Source of the DNA: Meloidogyne chitwoodi
Taxonomy: Eukaryota; Nematoda; Chromadorea; Rhabditida; Meloidogynidae
Reading direction: 5' to 3'
DNA length: 64,000 bases
Assembly: GCA_015183035.1 (NCBI GenBank)
Contig: JACZZP010000012.1
Location: forward strand, 1,674,001-1,738,000
In this document: positions 23,901 to 34,612 of the stretch, piece after piece
How the letters are laid out: each line of letters begins with the position of its first letter
Numbering within the stretch: the first letter of the stretch is position 1
The notes under the pieces: model-generated
Database searches by the model: none
Seen by the model: the letters and a program-made list of their open reading frames with translations, nothing else
Told to the model about the DNA's origin: nothing
Program-made: the position numbers and the translations under genes

Positions 23901-26900
23901 TTATTCATTGAATATTCTGAATTAGCTGCTAAAGGTAATAATCTTTGCCATTTTTGAGAACTTTGTTTTTCCATTTGTTGGTGTAATTTTTTAATTTGTA
24001 TTGATTCAACTGATCTATCTAATGAAATAATGGCACAGGAGAGAGTCCCAGACACACCAAAGGAACTTACACCCGCAAATAATTTTTTCTTTGAAAAATT
24101 AAATTTTTTTTTTAATTTTTTGAGATAAAATGTCACTTACTCTATTTTTATTTAATTTAATTAATTCAGTTTTGACATTTGCTATTTTAATAGGCCATTT
24201 ATTTTCATTATTTCCTCTTCCATTTGCTTCCATTCCTTTTACAATTTGAGGATTAATTTGTTTAAAATTTGGTAGAGGAGGCATTTCCCCATATTTTAAT
24301 TGAAGAATTGCCTAAGAGAAAAAAATTATTTTTTACTTAAATAAATTCCACTATTACTTTCATAATACCCACAAGACCAGAAGCTGCTTCAGTATGTCCA
24401 ATATTAGCTTTTGCACTTCCTAACAAAACTTTTTGAGTAATTCCAACATTAGACAATGCCTTTGCCAATGCCAAAAATTCAATAGGATCGCCAAGGGCAG
24501 TTCCAGTCCCATGACATTCCCAACAGCAAAGTGATCGTTTCTGTTCTGAATTAAGCTTTTCAAGACATTTAATAATTAATTGTTTTTGTGATAATCCATT
24601 AGGAGCGCTCAATGCAGAGCTATGCCCATCATGTCCACATTCTATTGACTTTTAATTAATTAATTAATTTATTTAATTAAATTTTAAAAAATATTTAATT
24701 TTACTTCAATTACTCCCCAATGAGGTAATAATTCCAATTTATCAAAAGAAACACCTTCAATCATCATTACAACACAACCATCTCCTCTCCCATAACCATT
24801 AGCATCAACATCAAAAACTCGACAACAACCATCTTCTGACAACATACCAGCATTTGCACGTTGAGCTATTTTTAATTTTTAAAATATTTTTTTATAAATG
24901 ATTTTAAACTAATAATTTAAAAAATATTTATTTTTTTCTTAAACTTGGTGGTCATTTTACACTGGCTAGAGAAAAATCTCTCCTTTTAGCACACTATTTT
25001 TAATTTCTATGATTTTAATTAAATTATAACATTTAAATATAATTAAATTTTAAAATAATAATTTTAAATTAAAAAAATAAAAGTTTTTACCTAATCCTTT
25101 AGCTGTAAGGGTTAAATTAACCCCTCCAACTATTGCTCTAGGACATCTCCCTGTTTTTATTGCATCAACCGCTAATTGTAAAGCTACAAGAGAAGAAGAA
25201 CAAGCAGTGTCTAAAGAAAGTGTAGGTCCTCTAGAAAAACATTTTTTAAAGAAAAAAGAAAAAAATTCAAAAAAAATTTTACTTGCAATCCAAAAAATGT
25301 GCCAATCTTCCAGAAAATGCAGATGCCGCCGTTCCGAGCATTTGTAAAGCGTTTCCTTTTTGATCAGTTAATTCATAATATTCATTACTCATAAATCCAA
25401 TAAAAACTCCGCATTGTTCAATTTCTTTTTTCGAATTAAAATTTATTTGTTGTACACATTCCCAAGCACATTCAAGTAAAAGTCGTTGTTGAGGGTCTAA
25501 TGCTGAAGATTCCAAAGCTGATAAACCAAAAAAATTAGCATCGAAACGGGCCAAATCAAAATTAAGAAAATGGCCTCCTTCAACTTTAAAAAAGAGTAAA
25601 AAATAAATTAATTATAATTTAATATTTACTAGGAACATTTCCACCATTAAATTCTCCTTTAATTAATAAATTTCTTTCAATAATTCTATTTGCTGGTATT
25701 CTTTGATTAGTTGAACTACCTTCTTTTAAAAGTTTCCAAAATTGTTCAGGAGTGTTAATATTGCCAGGTAATCGACAAGCAATTGAACTAATAATTACTT
25801 CCAATTCATTTTTCTAAATTTTTAAAGAATTTATTTTTTGAATCTAAACCACAAGCCCTTCACTATTAATACTTAAGGGAAATACGACGAAAATTTCCCG
25901 CAACTAAAAAATTAAAAAATTTCCCTAATAACTTTTCAATAGACACCTTAGGGTAAATTATCCTATCTCCTTAATTACTAAAAGTCAATGTTACCCTATT
26001 TCTAATTTATTTAATATTCCCCTTTACTTTCAATTTACCTCACTAATTTTAAAAATTAAAAAAAAGTTTAAATATTTAATTTACTTTAATATTAATTTCT
26101 TTAATTTTTGTTTCATTAATTTCTTTATAATTTTTTTCATCAAACATTTGAAAAAGTAAATTTTCTCCAAACAATATTATTTCCCCTAAATTTTCTTCTT
26201 CTAACCAAAAATTGCCTAAAGGCTTCTTTTCATTTAAATTAACAGAAAAATACATTTTAATTTTATTTATTTCTCCAAAATCTTTTTTTAATAATTTTTG
26301 GCTAATGTAAAGTCTGCCAATTGAAAAAGGAACAAAAATTTGTTGATTTTTTGTTTTCTGAAATTTTAAAGAATTAATTTACTATTTTTTTTGCGCGAAG
26401 ATGTGTTTAATCTTTCGCACATAAGTTAGCTAATAATTTATTTAAAATTCTAAAATTTTGCAATAATATCAATTATAGTGTTAACTAATCATTATAAAAA
26501 TTACAGAATTTTTGGATTTATATTTTAAAAGTTATTTTCAAAAAACTCAGAATATCGACATTTTTTGAAAGTTTTTGGTTATAACTTCTGAAATAATTTA
26601 TCAAAAATTCTGAAATTTTTAGTAAAGTTAGATAACACATTTGAGGATTTTTAGGCAAATTTTCATAATTTTAGATTATCATTTGATTATTTTATGATCG
26701 CTCAACAAATTGTTGTTTGTCTTTTTTTAATTAATTATTAAAAAAAATAATTTTTTTACCAATTTATTTTCTTCTTTTTCTTCATTTTCTTTAATAAAAC
26801 AATAAATCATTGCTTGCCAAAGAGAATCCAATTTAATATCAATTAATTGTTTATTATTAATTTTAATATTATTATCTTCACATAATCCCCATATCTTTAA

Positions 26901-27449
26901 TTCACCCATTTCAAAGCCAATAGAATAACTAACAGATTTAACACTTTTAAATGATTTTCCAAAATTATAATTATATTTTTCTATTAAAAAATTATAAAAA
27001 TCTTTATGAAGAATTTTATAAGGAAAAGGAGGTTTTGGTGTTCTTGGAAGGGTAAAATCTAAAGAATTAAATTGTTCGGCAATAAATATATTTTTATCAG
27101 AATATTGAAGACAAATCTTTAAAAAATAAAATTTTTTTTTAAATTAAAATAAATAAATAAATAAATAGGTATATTTATTTACCTTAAATTCATCATTTTC
27201 TGAATTATTTAAAATAATTATCTTTTTTTCTAAAATAATATTATCTTCTTTCTCAAATAAAAATAAAGGTTTTAAAAAATAAATATTTTTTAAAATTATT
27301 TCTTTATTATTATTATTTAATAATGACCAAATAAATTTTAATAAAAGAGTAGAACCAGGCAAAACAGAAATATTATTATTATTATTAGATGGTTTATGTT
27401 CAAGTAAATAATTATTTATTTTAATTAAAATTATTTGTTTTTCTTCCAT
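10971..27449 (-). CDS. modular type I polyketide synthase
   Basis: About 33 exons and very roughly 3,300 residues by my exon sum; limits are approximate except around the MSP intron. Domain order is DH (27449-26090), KS (25815-23690), degenerate AT plus linker (23350-22400), DH (22400-20500), ACP (20320-20045), acidic linker, KR (19560-17570), ACP (17280-17060), DH (17000-15500), AT (15450-12230) and thioesterase (11950-10971). Catalytic motifs are intact: [17 protein letters not shown] and [21 protein letters not shown] and [19 protein letters not shown] and [26 protein letters not shown]. The product should be a short reduced or dehydrated acyl chain; its identity is unknown. C. elegans pks-1 is the natural comparison. 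The start at 27449 falls inside a DH domain, so an upstream exon or partner protein may be missing. It is not a normal animal fatty acid synthase: there is no ER domain and the order is wrong. Confidence 0.85.
13421..13426 (-). terminator. poly(A) signal of the left MSP gene
   Basis: AATAAA on the minus strand, mirror image of 14796-14801. It lies in sense orientation inside the polyketide synthase intron, about 75 bases before the next host exon, so it could end host transcripts early. Confidence 0.55.
13568..14008 (-). CDS. msp: major sperm protein (left copy)
   Basis: Two exons, 14008-13913 and 13852-13568, around a 60-bp intron, encode 126 residues, the normal MSP length. Diagnostic segments are [10 protein letters not shown] near the N-terminus, [50 protein letters not shown] and the end [16 protein letters not shown] then PIEYNM. 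MSP builds the filaments that drive the crawling of amoeboid nematode sperm and also acts as an oocyte signal. GC content is far above the surroundings. The gene lies inside a polyketide synthase intron on the same strand and is identical in protein to the copy at 14214-14654. It seems complete and functional; expression would be expected in the male or sperm-forming germ line. Confidence 0.95.
14089..14096 (-). promoter_or_regulatory. TATA box of the left MSP gene
   Basis: TATAAAAA on the minus strand, 81 bases before the ATG at 14008 and the exact mirror position of the box for the other copy. Confidence 0.6.
14126..14133 (+). promoter_or_regulatory. TATA box of the right MSP gene
   Basis: TATAAAAA, 81 bases before the ATG at 14214. 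The divergent promoters share a 205-bp interval between start codons. Confidence 0.6.
14214..14654 (+). CDS. msp: major sperm protein (right copy)
   Basis: Exons 14214-14309 and 14370-14654 with a 60-bp intron (GTGAAT...AAAG); 126 residues, identical to the left copy. The start is the first ATG after a C/A-rich leader and gives MASVPPGD, as in other MSPs. The product is the sperm motility protein of nematodes, an immunoglobulin-like fold that polymerises without bound nucleotide. The gene is antisense to the host polyketide synthase gene. A short intron in msp fits tylenchid nematodes, as C. elegans msp genes lack introns. Confidence 0.95.
14796..14801 (+). terminator. poly(A) signal of the right MSP gene
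   Basis: AATAAA 142 bases after the stop codon, followed by an AT-rich stretch; mirrored at 13421-13426. Confidence 0.55.
15738..16002. mobile_element. hAT-type MITE in a polyketide synthase intron
   Basis: Ends are CAGTGATCGGAAAGTTCC and its inverted match GGAACTTTACGATCACTG. A perfect 8-bp duplication, CTGAGGAC, flanks it (15730-15737 and 16003-16010). The inside is almost entirely degenerate repeats of GGAACTGGAACT type. The YAGNG ends and 8-bp duplication identify hAT. A related, incomplete copy lies at about 49165-49437. Confidence 0.85.
17060..17280 (-). other. second acyl carrier protein domain
   Basis: The segment [20 protein letters not shown] has the phosphopantetheine serine in MGLDSLRLY, followed by [19 protein letters not shown], the usual helix-4 pattern (DLFE....I..LA..L). 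Confidence 0.8.
17570..19560 (-). other. ketoreductase domain
   Basis: An N-terminal structural half (19560-18800) precedes the catalytic half. The NADPH-binding loop reads [15 protein letters not shown], then come [17 protein letters not shown] with the catalytic Ser, and [14 protein letters not shown] with the Tyr and Asn. All key residues are present, so an active reductase is expected. Confidence 0.8.
19680..20060 (-). repeat. acidic low-complexity linker (GAA/GAT-type tract)
   Basis: About 125 codons, almost all Glu, Asp, Asn or Lys, lie between the first ACP and the KR half-domain. The plus-strand shadow reads Ser/Leu/His-rich open frames, which are not genes. Such a flexible charged linker is unusually long for a polyketide synthase and probably grew by short-repeat expansion. 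Confidence 0.8.
20045..20320 (-). other. first acyl carrier protein domain
   Basis: [18 protein letters not shown] holds the phosphopantetheine attachment Ser, and [19 protein letters not shown] forms the following helices. It joins the acidic linker directly. Confidence 0.8.
20880..21330. mobile_element. GC-richer insertion in a polyketide synthase intron
   Basis: A 450-bp stretch differs sharply in composition from the intron around it, with a GTTTTT microsatellite at 21035-21085. On the minus strand it has phrases loosely like Pol III A and B boxes (GGTAGTGCGTTAG; GAGTTTGAGTCTC), so a tRNA-derived SINE is possible. I see no clear target duplication. Confidence 0.4.
22400..23350 (-). other. 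degenerate acyltransferase region after the KS
   Basis: The exon opening [20 protein letters not shown] resembles an AT start (F.GQG...M...LY). The end has the usual AT-DH linker ([17 protein letters not shown], then [13 protein letters not shown]). No GHSxGE motif occurs between, and the domain is shorter than normal, so this AT is probably inactive. The C-terminal AT would have to load extender units instead. Confidence 0.6.
23690..25815 (-). other. ketosynthase domain
   Basis: Begins [20 protein letters not shown]. The active-site Cys is in [15 protein letters not shown], and the two His are in [12 protein letters not shown] and [12 protein letters not shown]. It ends [15 protein letters not shown]. 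All three catalytic residues are present. Confidence 0.9.
26090..27449 (-). other. N-terminal dehydratase-like domain
   Basis: Reads [20 protein letters not shown], the hot-dog segment with the catalytic His, then [12 protein letters not shown] and [12 protein letters not shown] with the catalytic Asp position. The first strands of a normal DH domain are missing before the Met at 27449. Either the start is further upstream or the domain is truncated. Confidence 0.65.
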
Positions 27450-27840
27450 TTTATTTTATTTTTTTAAAAATAATGAAGAAATTTATTTTTATTTTTTTAT
27501 TTATTTTAAAGAAGATTCTCTTTCACAAAATGTCTAACTTATTTTTTAAAAAATATTAAAATAAGGCTAATTTATTTAATATTTTTTGGATAATATTTTT
27601 GAATTATTTTTGACATAAAAATAATAATAATGATAGACAATTTATTTTAAAAAAATAAAAGAAATTTATTTATAAAATAATTTAAAAAACATTTTTAAAT
27701 TTAAAATAATAAGAGTTGATCGAAGTAGAAAATATTGTCAAGCTGAATTACATTGTTGGATATGGGTAAAGGTGAAGTATAAAAGCCATTCTAACAGTTA
27801 ATCAAGTGGGCACGACCTGGCTTAGTCCCTGTCCCCCGTC

Positions 27841-28303
27841 TAGAGATAGGAATTTTGAAAAATCCTTGACCTGGATTCTGGATCTGGATTTTATTTATTG
27901 ACCTGGACCAGACTCTGGACCTGGAGTCAAGGAAAAATCCAGATCCAGAAAAAATCAAGGTTTTTTTGACCTGGATCCAGACCTGGATCTGGATTTTTTT
28001 TAAATTTTTAAAATATAAGAAAAAATGAAATATTATCATTAAAAATATTTATTATAAAATTTTTATCAAAATAATTTAACAAATCATCATCTAATACTTA
28101 TAATTTATCAATGGTAACTCTTTTTTCAAAAATATAATTAAGGTAAATTTTGAAAAAAATTTACTCCAGGAACTCCAGGTAAAAAATGGCGCAAACCTGG
28201 ATCTTGATCCTTGATTTTTTTTAAATTTATCGACCTGGACCAGAGTCTGGACTCTGGATCCAGGAAAAATCCAGGTCTGGATCCAGATCCAGTCCTATCT
28301 CTA
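27841..28303. mobile_element. hAT-type MITE
   Basis: Inverted ends TAGAGATAGGA and TCCTATCTCTA, with an 8-bp duplication CCCCCGTC at 27833-27840 and 28304-28311. The interior is degenerate repeats of GACCTGGATCCAG type at both ends with an AT-rich middle. Confidence 0.85.
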
Positions 28304-28404
28304 CCCCCGTCATCAGCACAAGACCAGTAACCGAGGACCTTTCCTTCGCTACCATTGTTACTATCTACTTTTATGATAAAGCGCTGTCGCTAGCTTTATT
28401 GTTG

Positions 28405-29001
28405 GGTAAATGTCCAGTTGAATCCCTACCTGTCCGCAAAAAGAATTCGCTCTTTCTTTTCTTCTCTTGCATTTATGGCGTTAGGAGAAGTGCACGCTTA
28501 TTTTTCCTTCTCCGCTATAATATGCCTTTGGCACTTGGAAAGAAAGGGATAAAATAATTAAAATTAATTAATAATAATGCGAATACTCGACAGATCGAAG
28601 CTTTTTGGAATAAATTAAGATTCAGAATTGTCTGTCAGATGAGACATATTACAGAAATTGAATTACCTAAATATTTGTCCTTTTACTGGTTCTTATCCCT
28701 TCATTATAATCCCATTAAAGGTTATTATCTCCCTGATATTTTTGAAATTTATTTGAGAATGTTGTCCAAAATTTATGTTCTTTGATTATTAATCTTTGAT
28801 CATTTATAAAATAAACATTTTTTCACTTTATTATTAATTAATTTTAATTATTTTACCCCTTCCTTTCCAAGTGCCTAAAGGCATATTACAGTGTAGAGGA
28901 AAAATAAGGGTGCACTTCTCCTAACGCCAAAAATGCAAGAGAAGAAAAGAATAGAGCGAATTCTCTTTGCGGACAGGTAGGACATCAACTGGACATTTAC
29001 C
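28405..29001 (+). mobile_element. Merlin-like foldback element with transposase relic
   Basis: Inverted ends begin GGTAAATGTCCAGTTGA. A perfect 9-bp duplication, TTATTGTTG, lies at 28396-28404 and 29002-29010. Inside, plus-strand codons spell NTRQIEAFWNKLRFR and LPKYLSFYWFLSLHYN, a broken C-terminal part of an ISXO2-like DDE transposase (compare 9417-9623). Both arms carry GGCGTTAGGAGAAGTGCAC, shared with the element at 1162-1942. Confidence 0.75.
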
Positions 29002-29154
29002 TTATTGTTGTTATTCTACGAACCTAACATACATAAACCTGAAAATAATTTTCTGATTAACCAATATTTTTTAAAAAGTTTTAAAATTATCTATTTTAAT
29101 ATATTTAATTTATAAATTAATTATAAAATTAATTTAAAATAAAAAAATCAATTT

Positions 29155-29400
29155 GCAATGCCCTTTTAAAATTTTATATTTATTTTGTGTTTAATTAAGA
29201 GATGTGAGTTAATGCATTAATTTTTGGTAATAGCTATAAAAAAGTCTAAAGTCAGGTGGAAAAGAAGATAAATATTTAAAATGAATGCCCTTTCTCCTTT
29301 ATACATTCACATGAGACCATATGAAAGACATGGGACTTGTAAATGTTTTAAATATCCCCTTCTCTCTTTATTTTTTATTTTATCAAATAAATTTAAAATT
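29155..29400 (+). promoter_or_regulatory. UGT-family upstream block, first copy for 29952
   Basis: Holds TTTTGTGTTTAATTAAGAGA, TGAGTTAATGCATTAA, AAAGTCAGGTGGAAAAG, CACATGAGACCATATGAAAG and ACATGGG in order. A second, more diverged copy follows at 29490-29740, so this promoter is internally duplicated. Confidence 0.6.
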
Positions 29401-29489
29401 TTATTTAAAATATTTTATTAAAAATTCCAAATAATTTTTTAAAGTTTTTAAAATTTAAAAATATTTAATTATTATAAAGAACCGCCTAA

Positions 29490-29740
29490 TTATTTTGTGT
29501 TTAATTAAGAGATGTGAATAATTACATTAACATTTTTGTAGTAGCTATAAAAAATATAGTCTAAATTCATATGAAACTACAAATAATAGAGTTGAGATAA
29601 AATGAATGAATGAATGCCCTTTATAGATTCACGTGAGATATTTAATAGATAATGTTAATTACTTGCTTTAAATATCCTCCTTTTCACTCTTCATTTTTAT
29701 TTTATTTTTTTAATAATTTTAAAATTTTATTTAAAATATT
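29490..29740 (+). promoter_or_regulatory. UGT-family upstream block, second diverged copy
   Basis: Repeats TTTTGTGTTTAATTAAGAGA, a diverged AGTCTAAATTCA, and TTCACGTGAGATATTT. It ends about 210 bases before the start codon at 29952. Confidence 0.5.
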
Positions 29741-30519
29741 TTTATTAATTCCCTTATATTTTTTAAAGTTTTTAAAATTTGAAAAATCAAATAATTATTA
29801 TAAAGAAGGTAACTTAGGTAATAGTAAGTAATCAAAGAAAATAGAAAATATTAAATGACTCTGAAAGAGTAAAAGCAATAAAAATATTCTTAAATAAAAT
29901 TTTCTTAATTAAAATTAATTTTATTTATTTAAAAATTAATTTTTAGAAGAAATGTATAAATTAATTTTTTACATTTTTTTATTTTTATTAATATTTATTT
30001 GTCATTATTCTGGAGGAACAGGCAAAAATCATGAAATTGGTCCTAAAAGACATAAAAAGAGAAGTGAACACTACTCTCAAGGAGAATCAAGTAATCCAGA
30101 GAAAGATAAAGGAAAACAAGTTTATAATCCAATCAAAGAGGAAAAAAATATTTTGTTTATATGTGATAATTTTTATTATAACATGTAATATTATATGTAA
30201 ATTTTAAATATTTTTTAATATTTTTAAAATTTATAATAAAATAAGAAAAATTATTTTAAGCATTTTAAAATAAAATACTTATAATAAAACACCTAAAAAA
30301 TAAAGGAACTCATTAAAAAAATTCAACCCTCTCCTAAAAATAATTGAAAAAATTAATTTCACCTGACTTATTTTAAAAGATTTATCTTTATTTAATAAAT
30401 AATTATAAAATAAAAATTAATAAAAATTTTTAAATTTTTAGACTATTTTGGTGAAGATTTTAAGGAAGAAATACGATATTGTGGTATGTAATATTTTTTT
30501 AATTTAATTTTTTTTAATT

Positions 30520-31000
30520 TGTTTATACTAGCGAAGTTGGTCGCCCTTCGGGCGTCCTTCTTCCCTACAAAAAAAATAAACAAAAAAATAAAATAACCTG
30601 ACCAATAAAGTCATCATACTAATAAACATTTCCAAAGAACAAAACAAAAACGTGAATAAACATAAAAGAACTTAAAAAAATAATAGGTCAAAACATTTTA
30701 AACCAAAACACTGACATTGATATAACACAACAACAGCTTAGCTCAAAGAACTAACGCCAACGAAGATACAAAAATAAAAAATATTAAGAGGTCGCCCACC
30801 CACCATCCCTGACCTCCATTACCGCCATAAAAGAACTACCACCAAACGGCGTTACCACAGCCATCACCGCCACTAAAGAATGATGAGAAAATAAGCGGTT
30901 TATATAGTACCAACTGTCAAAACTACTATAAAAAACCCATTTTCACTTCCCTCAATCATTTGTCTATAAAAGACAAACAAACAGACAAACTATTCTCAAT
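30520..31000. other. unclassified insertion in P1 intron 2
   Basis: Begins near a small hairpin (TCGCCCTTCGGGCG), then has C/A-rich DNA unlike the intron around it. Other UGT copies lack it. No terminal repeats or coding content seen. Confidence 0.35.
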
Positions 31001-31368
31001 TATATAATTAGATATTTCATAAACATTTGTGAGAGTTAATGGGATTAGAAAAGTTTTTGTTTTTTTAATTAAATGAAATTTTATCCAATTTTAAATTTAA
31101 ATCCTTCCTATTCTTTTATTTTAATTATCTTTTTAGGATTTAATTGTTTATACACATGAGAACGGAATTTATATAGATGATACATTTGCACATATTAAGG
31201 TTAAAATAAATACAGTTAATTCTCATCCTAGCGAAGAATATGAAAAAGAAATTAAGGATTATAAAAAGTCAGTCAAATATACTTTAGTTGGTATTTATAA
31301 AGGTAAATTTATTAAATTAATAATAAAATTTTTATTTTTGTATTAATTAATAAAAAAAGGTAAAACTG

Positions 31369-31963
31369 GCTTTGAGGGCCCAGACTCGAAATTGGACAAT
31401 ATATGTCATAAGAGCTCGTCAAGCTGAGTCGAACGACACCAAAATTAGCCCACGATCTCAATTCTAGGGCGAGATACAGCCCATGAAAATTGAAAAACCA
31501 TAGGGGGAGTAAGCTCCTCAATGTGATTACTGCCTGCACTTAAATTATTTTCACTGAATTAATTATTTTGTTGTAATTATAGCTGTAGAATAACGCATGT
31601 GTCAAAAGCCAACCAGAGATGGGCTCCCAAATGAAGAAGTCATAAAACACTCCCAATAGGTCCAAGTTTGACGTGTTTCCATAAAACTTTGATCCTTCAT
31701 AACTTTGTTCAAAATCGTGCAATCAAGACGATTTTTGTCTCATTCTATAGGTCTCGAAGAGCTCTTTCGAATGAGCTATCATACTCCTTTTTAAATTTTC
31801 CACCAAAAATGAGCTTACTCCCCCTAAGTTTTTAAATTTTCATTGGCTGTATCTCGCCCTAGAATTGAGATCGTGGGCTAATTTTGGTGTCGTTTGACTC
31901 AGCTTGACGAGCTCTTTCGAATGACATATATATTGTCCAATTTCGAGTCTGGGCCCTCAAAGC
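31369..31963. mobile_element. foldback element in P1 intron 3
   Basis: Long inverted repeats start GCTTTGAGGGCCCAGACTCG and end with the matching CGAGTCTGGGCCCTCAAAGC. Arms also share AGAGCTCGTCAAGCTGAGTC and GGGCGAGATACAGCC. It is related to the element at 7938-8505 through the CTCGTC-AGCTGAG phrase and the GGGGAGTAAGCTCCTC phrase. Confidence 0.75.
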
Positions 31964-34550
31964 AAATTTTTCCAAAATTAATTTTTTTTTGAAGAAATAA
32001 TAATTGAAAATCAAAAAGTCAATATTGGAAATAAAGAAGAAGGTATTTTTGATTATCTTAAAGAACAAAATTATGATATTGGAATTGCTGAATTTAATGA
32101 AATGTTTGGATCTTTTGCTGTTTTTGAAGCTTTAAAAATTAAAAATACTTTTAATATTTTACCTAGTGTATTCCCTCCACACTATCTTCCCTTTCTTGGA
32201 TTTAAAAATGAAGAAATTTTTAAAATACCTGGTAATTTTTAAATTATTTAAAAAAAATTTTTAGGCAATTTTTTAAAATTAAATTAGGTAGTAGTAATTT
32301 TATATTTTTATTTATGAGTTAAATTATTAATTTATACTTATAAATTAGATTTTTTTAAATTAAATATGAAATTACTTTTTATAATAGATATTAATATATT
32401 TGTCAATTTAATAAATTTTTCTTACATTAATTTAACAAAATTAATGTCATTTTATTGTTTTAATAATCCTTAAAAATAAATTAAATATTTAAAAAATATT
32501 TTATTTTTAAAGCATTTCTTTCTGCCGAACCAGGAGATTGGGACAAAAATAAAGGAATTTGTGATATAAATTCTGAAAGCTATGAAAGAAATAAAAAAGA
32601 AAATGAAAAACAAATTAACAATTTAATAAAGTTGTGTAATTTTAGTGCTCCAAAACTTTATGATAATTTATTTGAAAATAAAAAAATAGAAGGAATAAAT
32701 GAACCTCCTAATTTTGTTGATTTATTTAAAAAAATTAAATATCATTTTATTAATCAAAATAAATTTGGAATTTTTAAAGATTTTCCTAAAAATGATAAAA
32801 TTATTTATATTGGTGGTATTCTTGTTGAAGAAAAAGGAATTTTAATAAAAGAGAAAAAAAATCAACTTTATATAAAGTAAATTTTATTAAATAAATAAAA
32901 AAATTAAATTTAAAATAATTAAGAAATATCAGAATAATATATGTAATTCTGACATTTCTGTTTTTTAGTAAAAACTTTATTTAAAAGAATATTCTCTACA
33001 AGGGAATATAATCCAATGGCCTTTTCCTTAAAGAAACCATTTTTATAAAAAGTCATCAAAATTAAAAAATAAAATGAACACAAATTTAATCTGAAAATTG
33101 GTTAAAATTAGAGTTGATCGAGACCGAGAGTTTCGCCTATTTTTCAATCTCTGTCTCGTTTTTACCAGATCTCGGGCTCAGAACCGAGTCTCGATTCTTC
33201 GTCTTGGCGAGACAAAGACCAAATATACTCCTCCTAAAGATTGACTTTTTTTAATTTTTTATAGAATTAGACTTTAAATTGGAATTTTTGGCAGTTAATT
33301 AATCTTTTAAAAGTCTCGGTTTCCCTCGGATCTCGATTCAAATTTTGGTCTCGATCTCGTTTTTGTCTATATCGGTCTCGAGCAACCCTAACAATAAGAT
33401 AAATAAAATAAATTAATAAAATAAATTAAAGAATACTTGTAATGTTTTTGTATCATTTGGTACTGTTACTGATATTAATGGTGTGAATATATTAATTGCT
33501 TATTTAAAAAAGAATGAATTAATTGAACAAATGTTTGATGTTTTTTCAAATCATGATTGTAAATTTATGATAGGAATAAATAAAGAATATCTACCAGAAA
33601 AATATAAAGAAAATGAAAATTTTAGTATTTTTGACGATATTGATCAACAAGAAATATTATGTAATTATTTAATTTATTTTTAATTAATTTAAATTTTAAG
33701 CTAGAGAAAATACAAAATTATTTATTTCCCATTGTGGAATGAACAGTTTAAATGAGGTATTATTTTTAAATAAATTTTAAATAAATAAAATAATAAAAAA
33801 ATTAGTTGATTTTTTTAAATATTATTATATATTTTACAAGTAATAAAATTAAAATTACTTATAAATAAATTTGGGAAGCAATGTAATTTAAATTTTTTAA
33901 ATTTCTTCTTATCAAGAAAAGAAAAATTTTCAATTAAATATATTTCATTGAAAATTATTTTTTTTTTTTGATTTAATTTTATTAAAAAAATATATATTTA
34001 ATAATAATATAAATTTAAATAAATAATTAATTAAATAGGCAATGTATGCTGGTGTTCCATTACTTTGTATTCCATATGGAGGTGATCAATATTACAATGC
34101 ATCTCATGTTGAACAAAAAGGTATTGGAATTTATATAAGAGGATATTCATTTATTGAGAATAAAATAAATAAAAATTTTATAAAAGATCTTGAAGAAGCT
34201 CTAAATAAATTATTAACAAAAGAGTAAGTAAATTTAAAATAAATTTAAAAATTAAAATAAATTTTAGTAAAAATGATAATTATAATAGTAAATATCATAT
34301 TGCTACTAATGAATTAAGAAACAAAATTCATAAAGAAATAATAGACAATGGTATGATAATAAAACATTTTTTAAAAAAGATTGATGAAGATATTTAAAGA
34401 AAAAGAGAAGAATGAGTTTTGAGTTTTCCTTTATTTAACTTGCTTTGATTGAAAACTTTTTATTATTATTCTTTTAGCTCTAGATTTAATCCAAACTTTT
34501 TTAATTATTTTATATTCAGAATATTTTAGTTATTTATTTATTTACTAAAA

Positions 34551-34612
34551 GGATTTGACATTGTTGACCGTCATTTCCACTTTCTCTGCATATATTCCCC
34601 CGAGCATTTTTT
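34551..34612 (+). other. conserved 3'-flank element, copy 2
   Basis: GGATTTGACATTGTTGACCG, then TCATTTCCACTTTCTCTGCA, then TATATTCCCCCGAGC, about 155 bases after the P1 stop. Confidence 0.65.

Larger units (their letters stand above)
27450..29951. other. intergenic region between the polyketide synthase and the UGT-like array
   Basis: No gene. It holds two transposon relics (27841-28303 and 28405-29001) and two tandem copies of the UGT upstream block (29155-29400 and 29490-29740). It is the divergent interval between the minus-strand polyketide synthase and the first plus-strand UGT-like copy. Confidence 0.7.
29952..34397 (+). pseudogene. UGT-like copy P1, probably disrupted
   Basis: Same nine-exon plan as 774-9167: signal peptide MYKLIFYIFLFLLIF, then a hydrophilic insert with SQGESSNPEKDKGKQ in place of the Cys-containing one. 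The later exons are readable, with NDKIIYIGGILVEEKG, SFGTVTDI, LFISHCGMNSLNEAMYAG and the end KKIDEDI. Two problems: exon 1 has a one-base deletion just where other copies read YSHVQLN, giving a stop at 30186 and losing the conserved His; and the exon 5 donor phase no longer matches exon 6. Without alternative splicing it cannot make a full protein. Its N-terminus is closest to the copy at 42833. Foldback DNA fills intron 3. Confidence 0.7.

Noticed and set aside
10971..27449. Animal fatty acid synthase
   Set aside because: FAS has KS-AT-DH-ER-KR-ACP-TE; here there are three DH, two ACP, no ER and an AT near the end.
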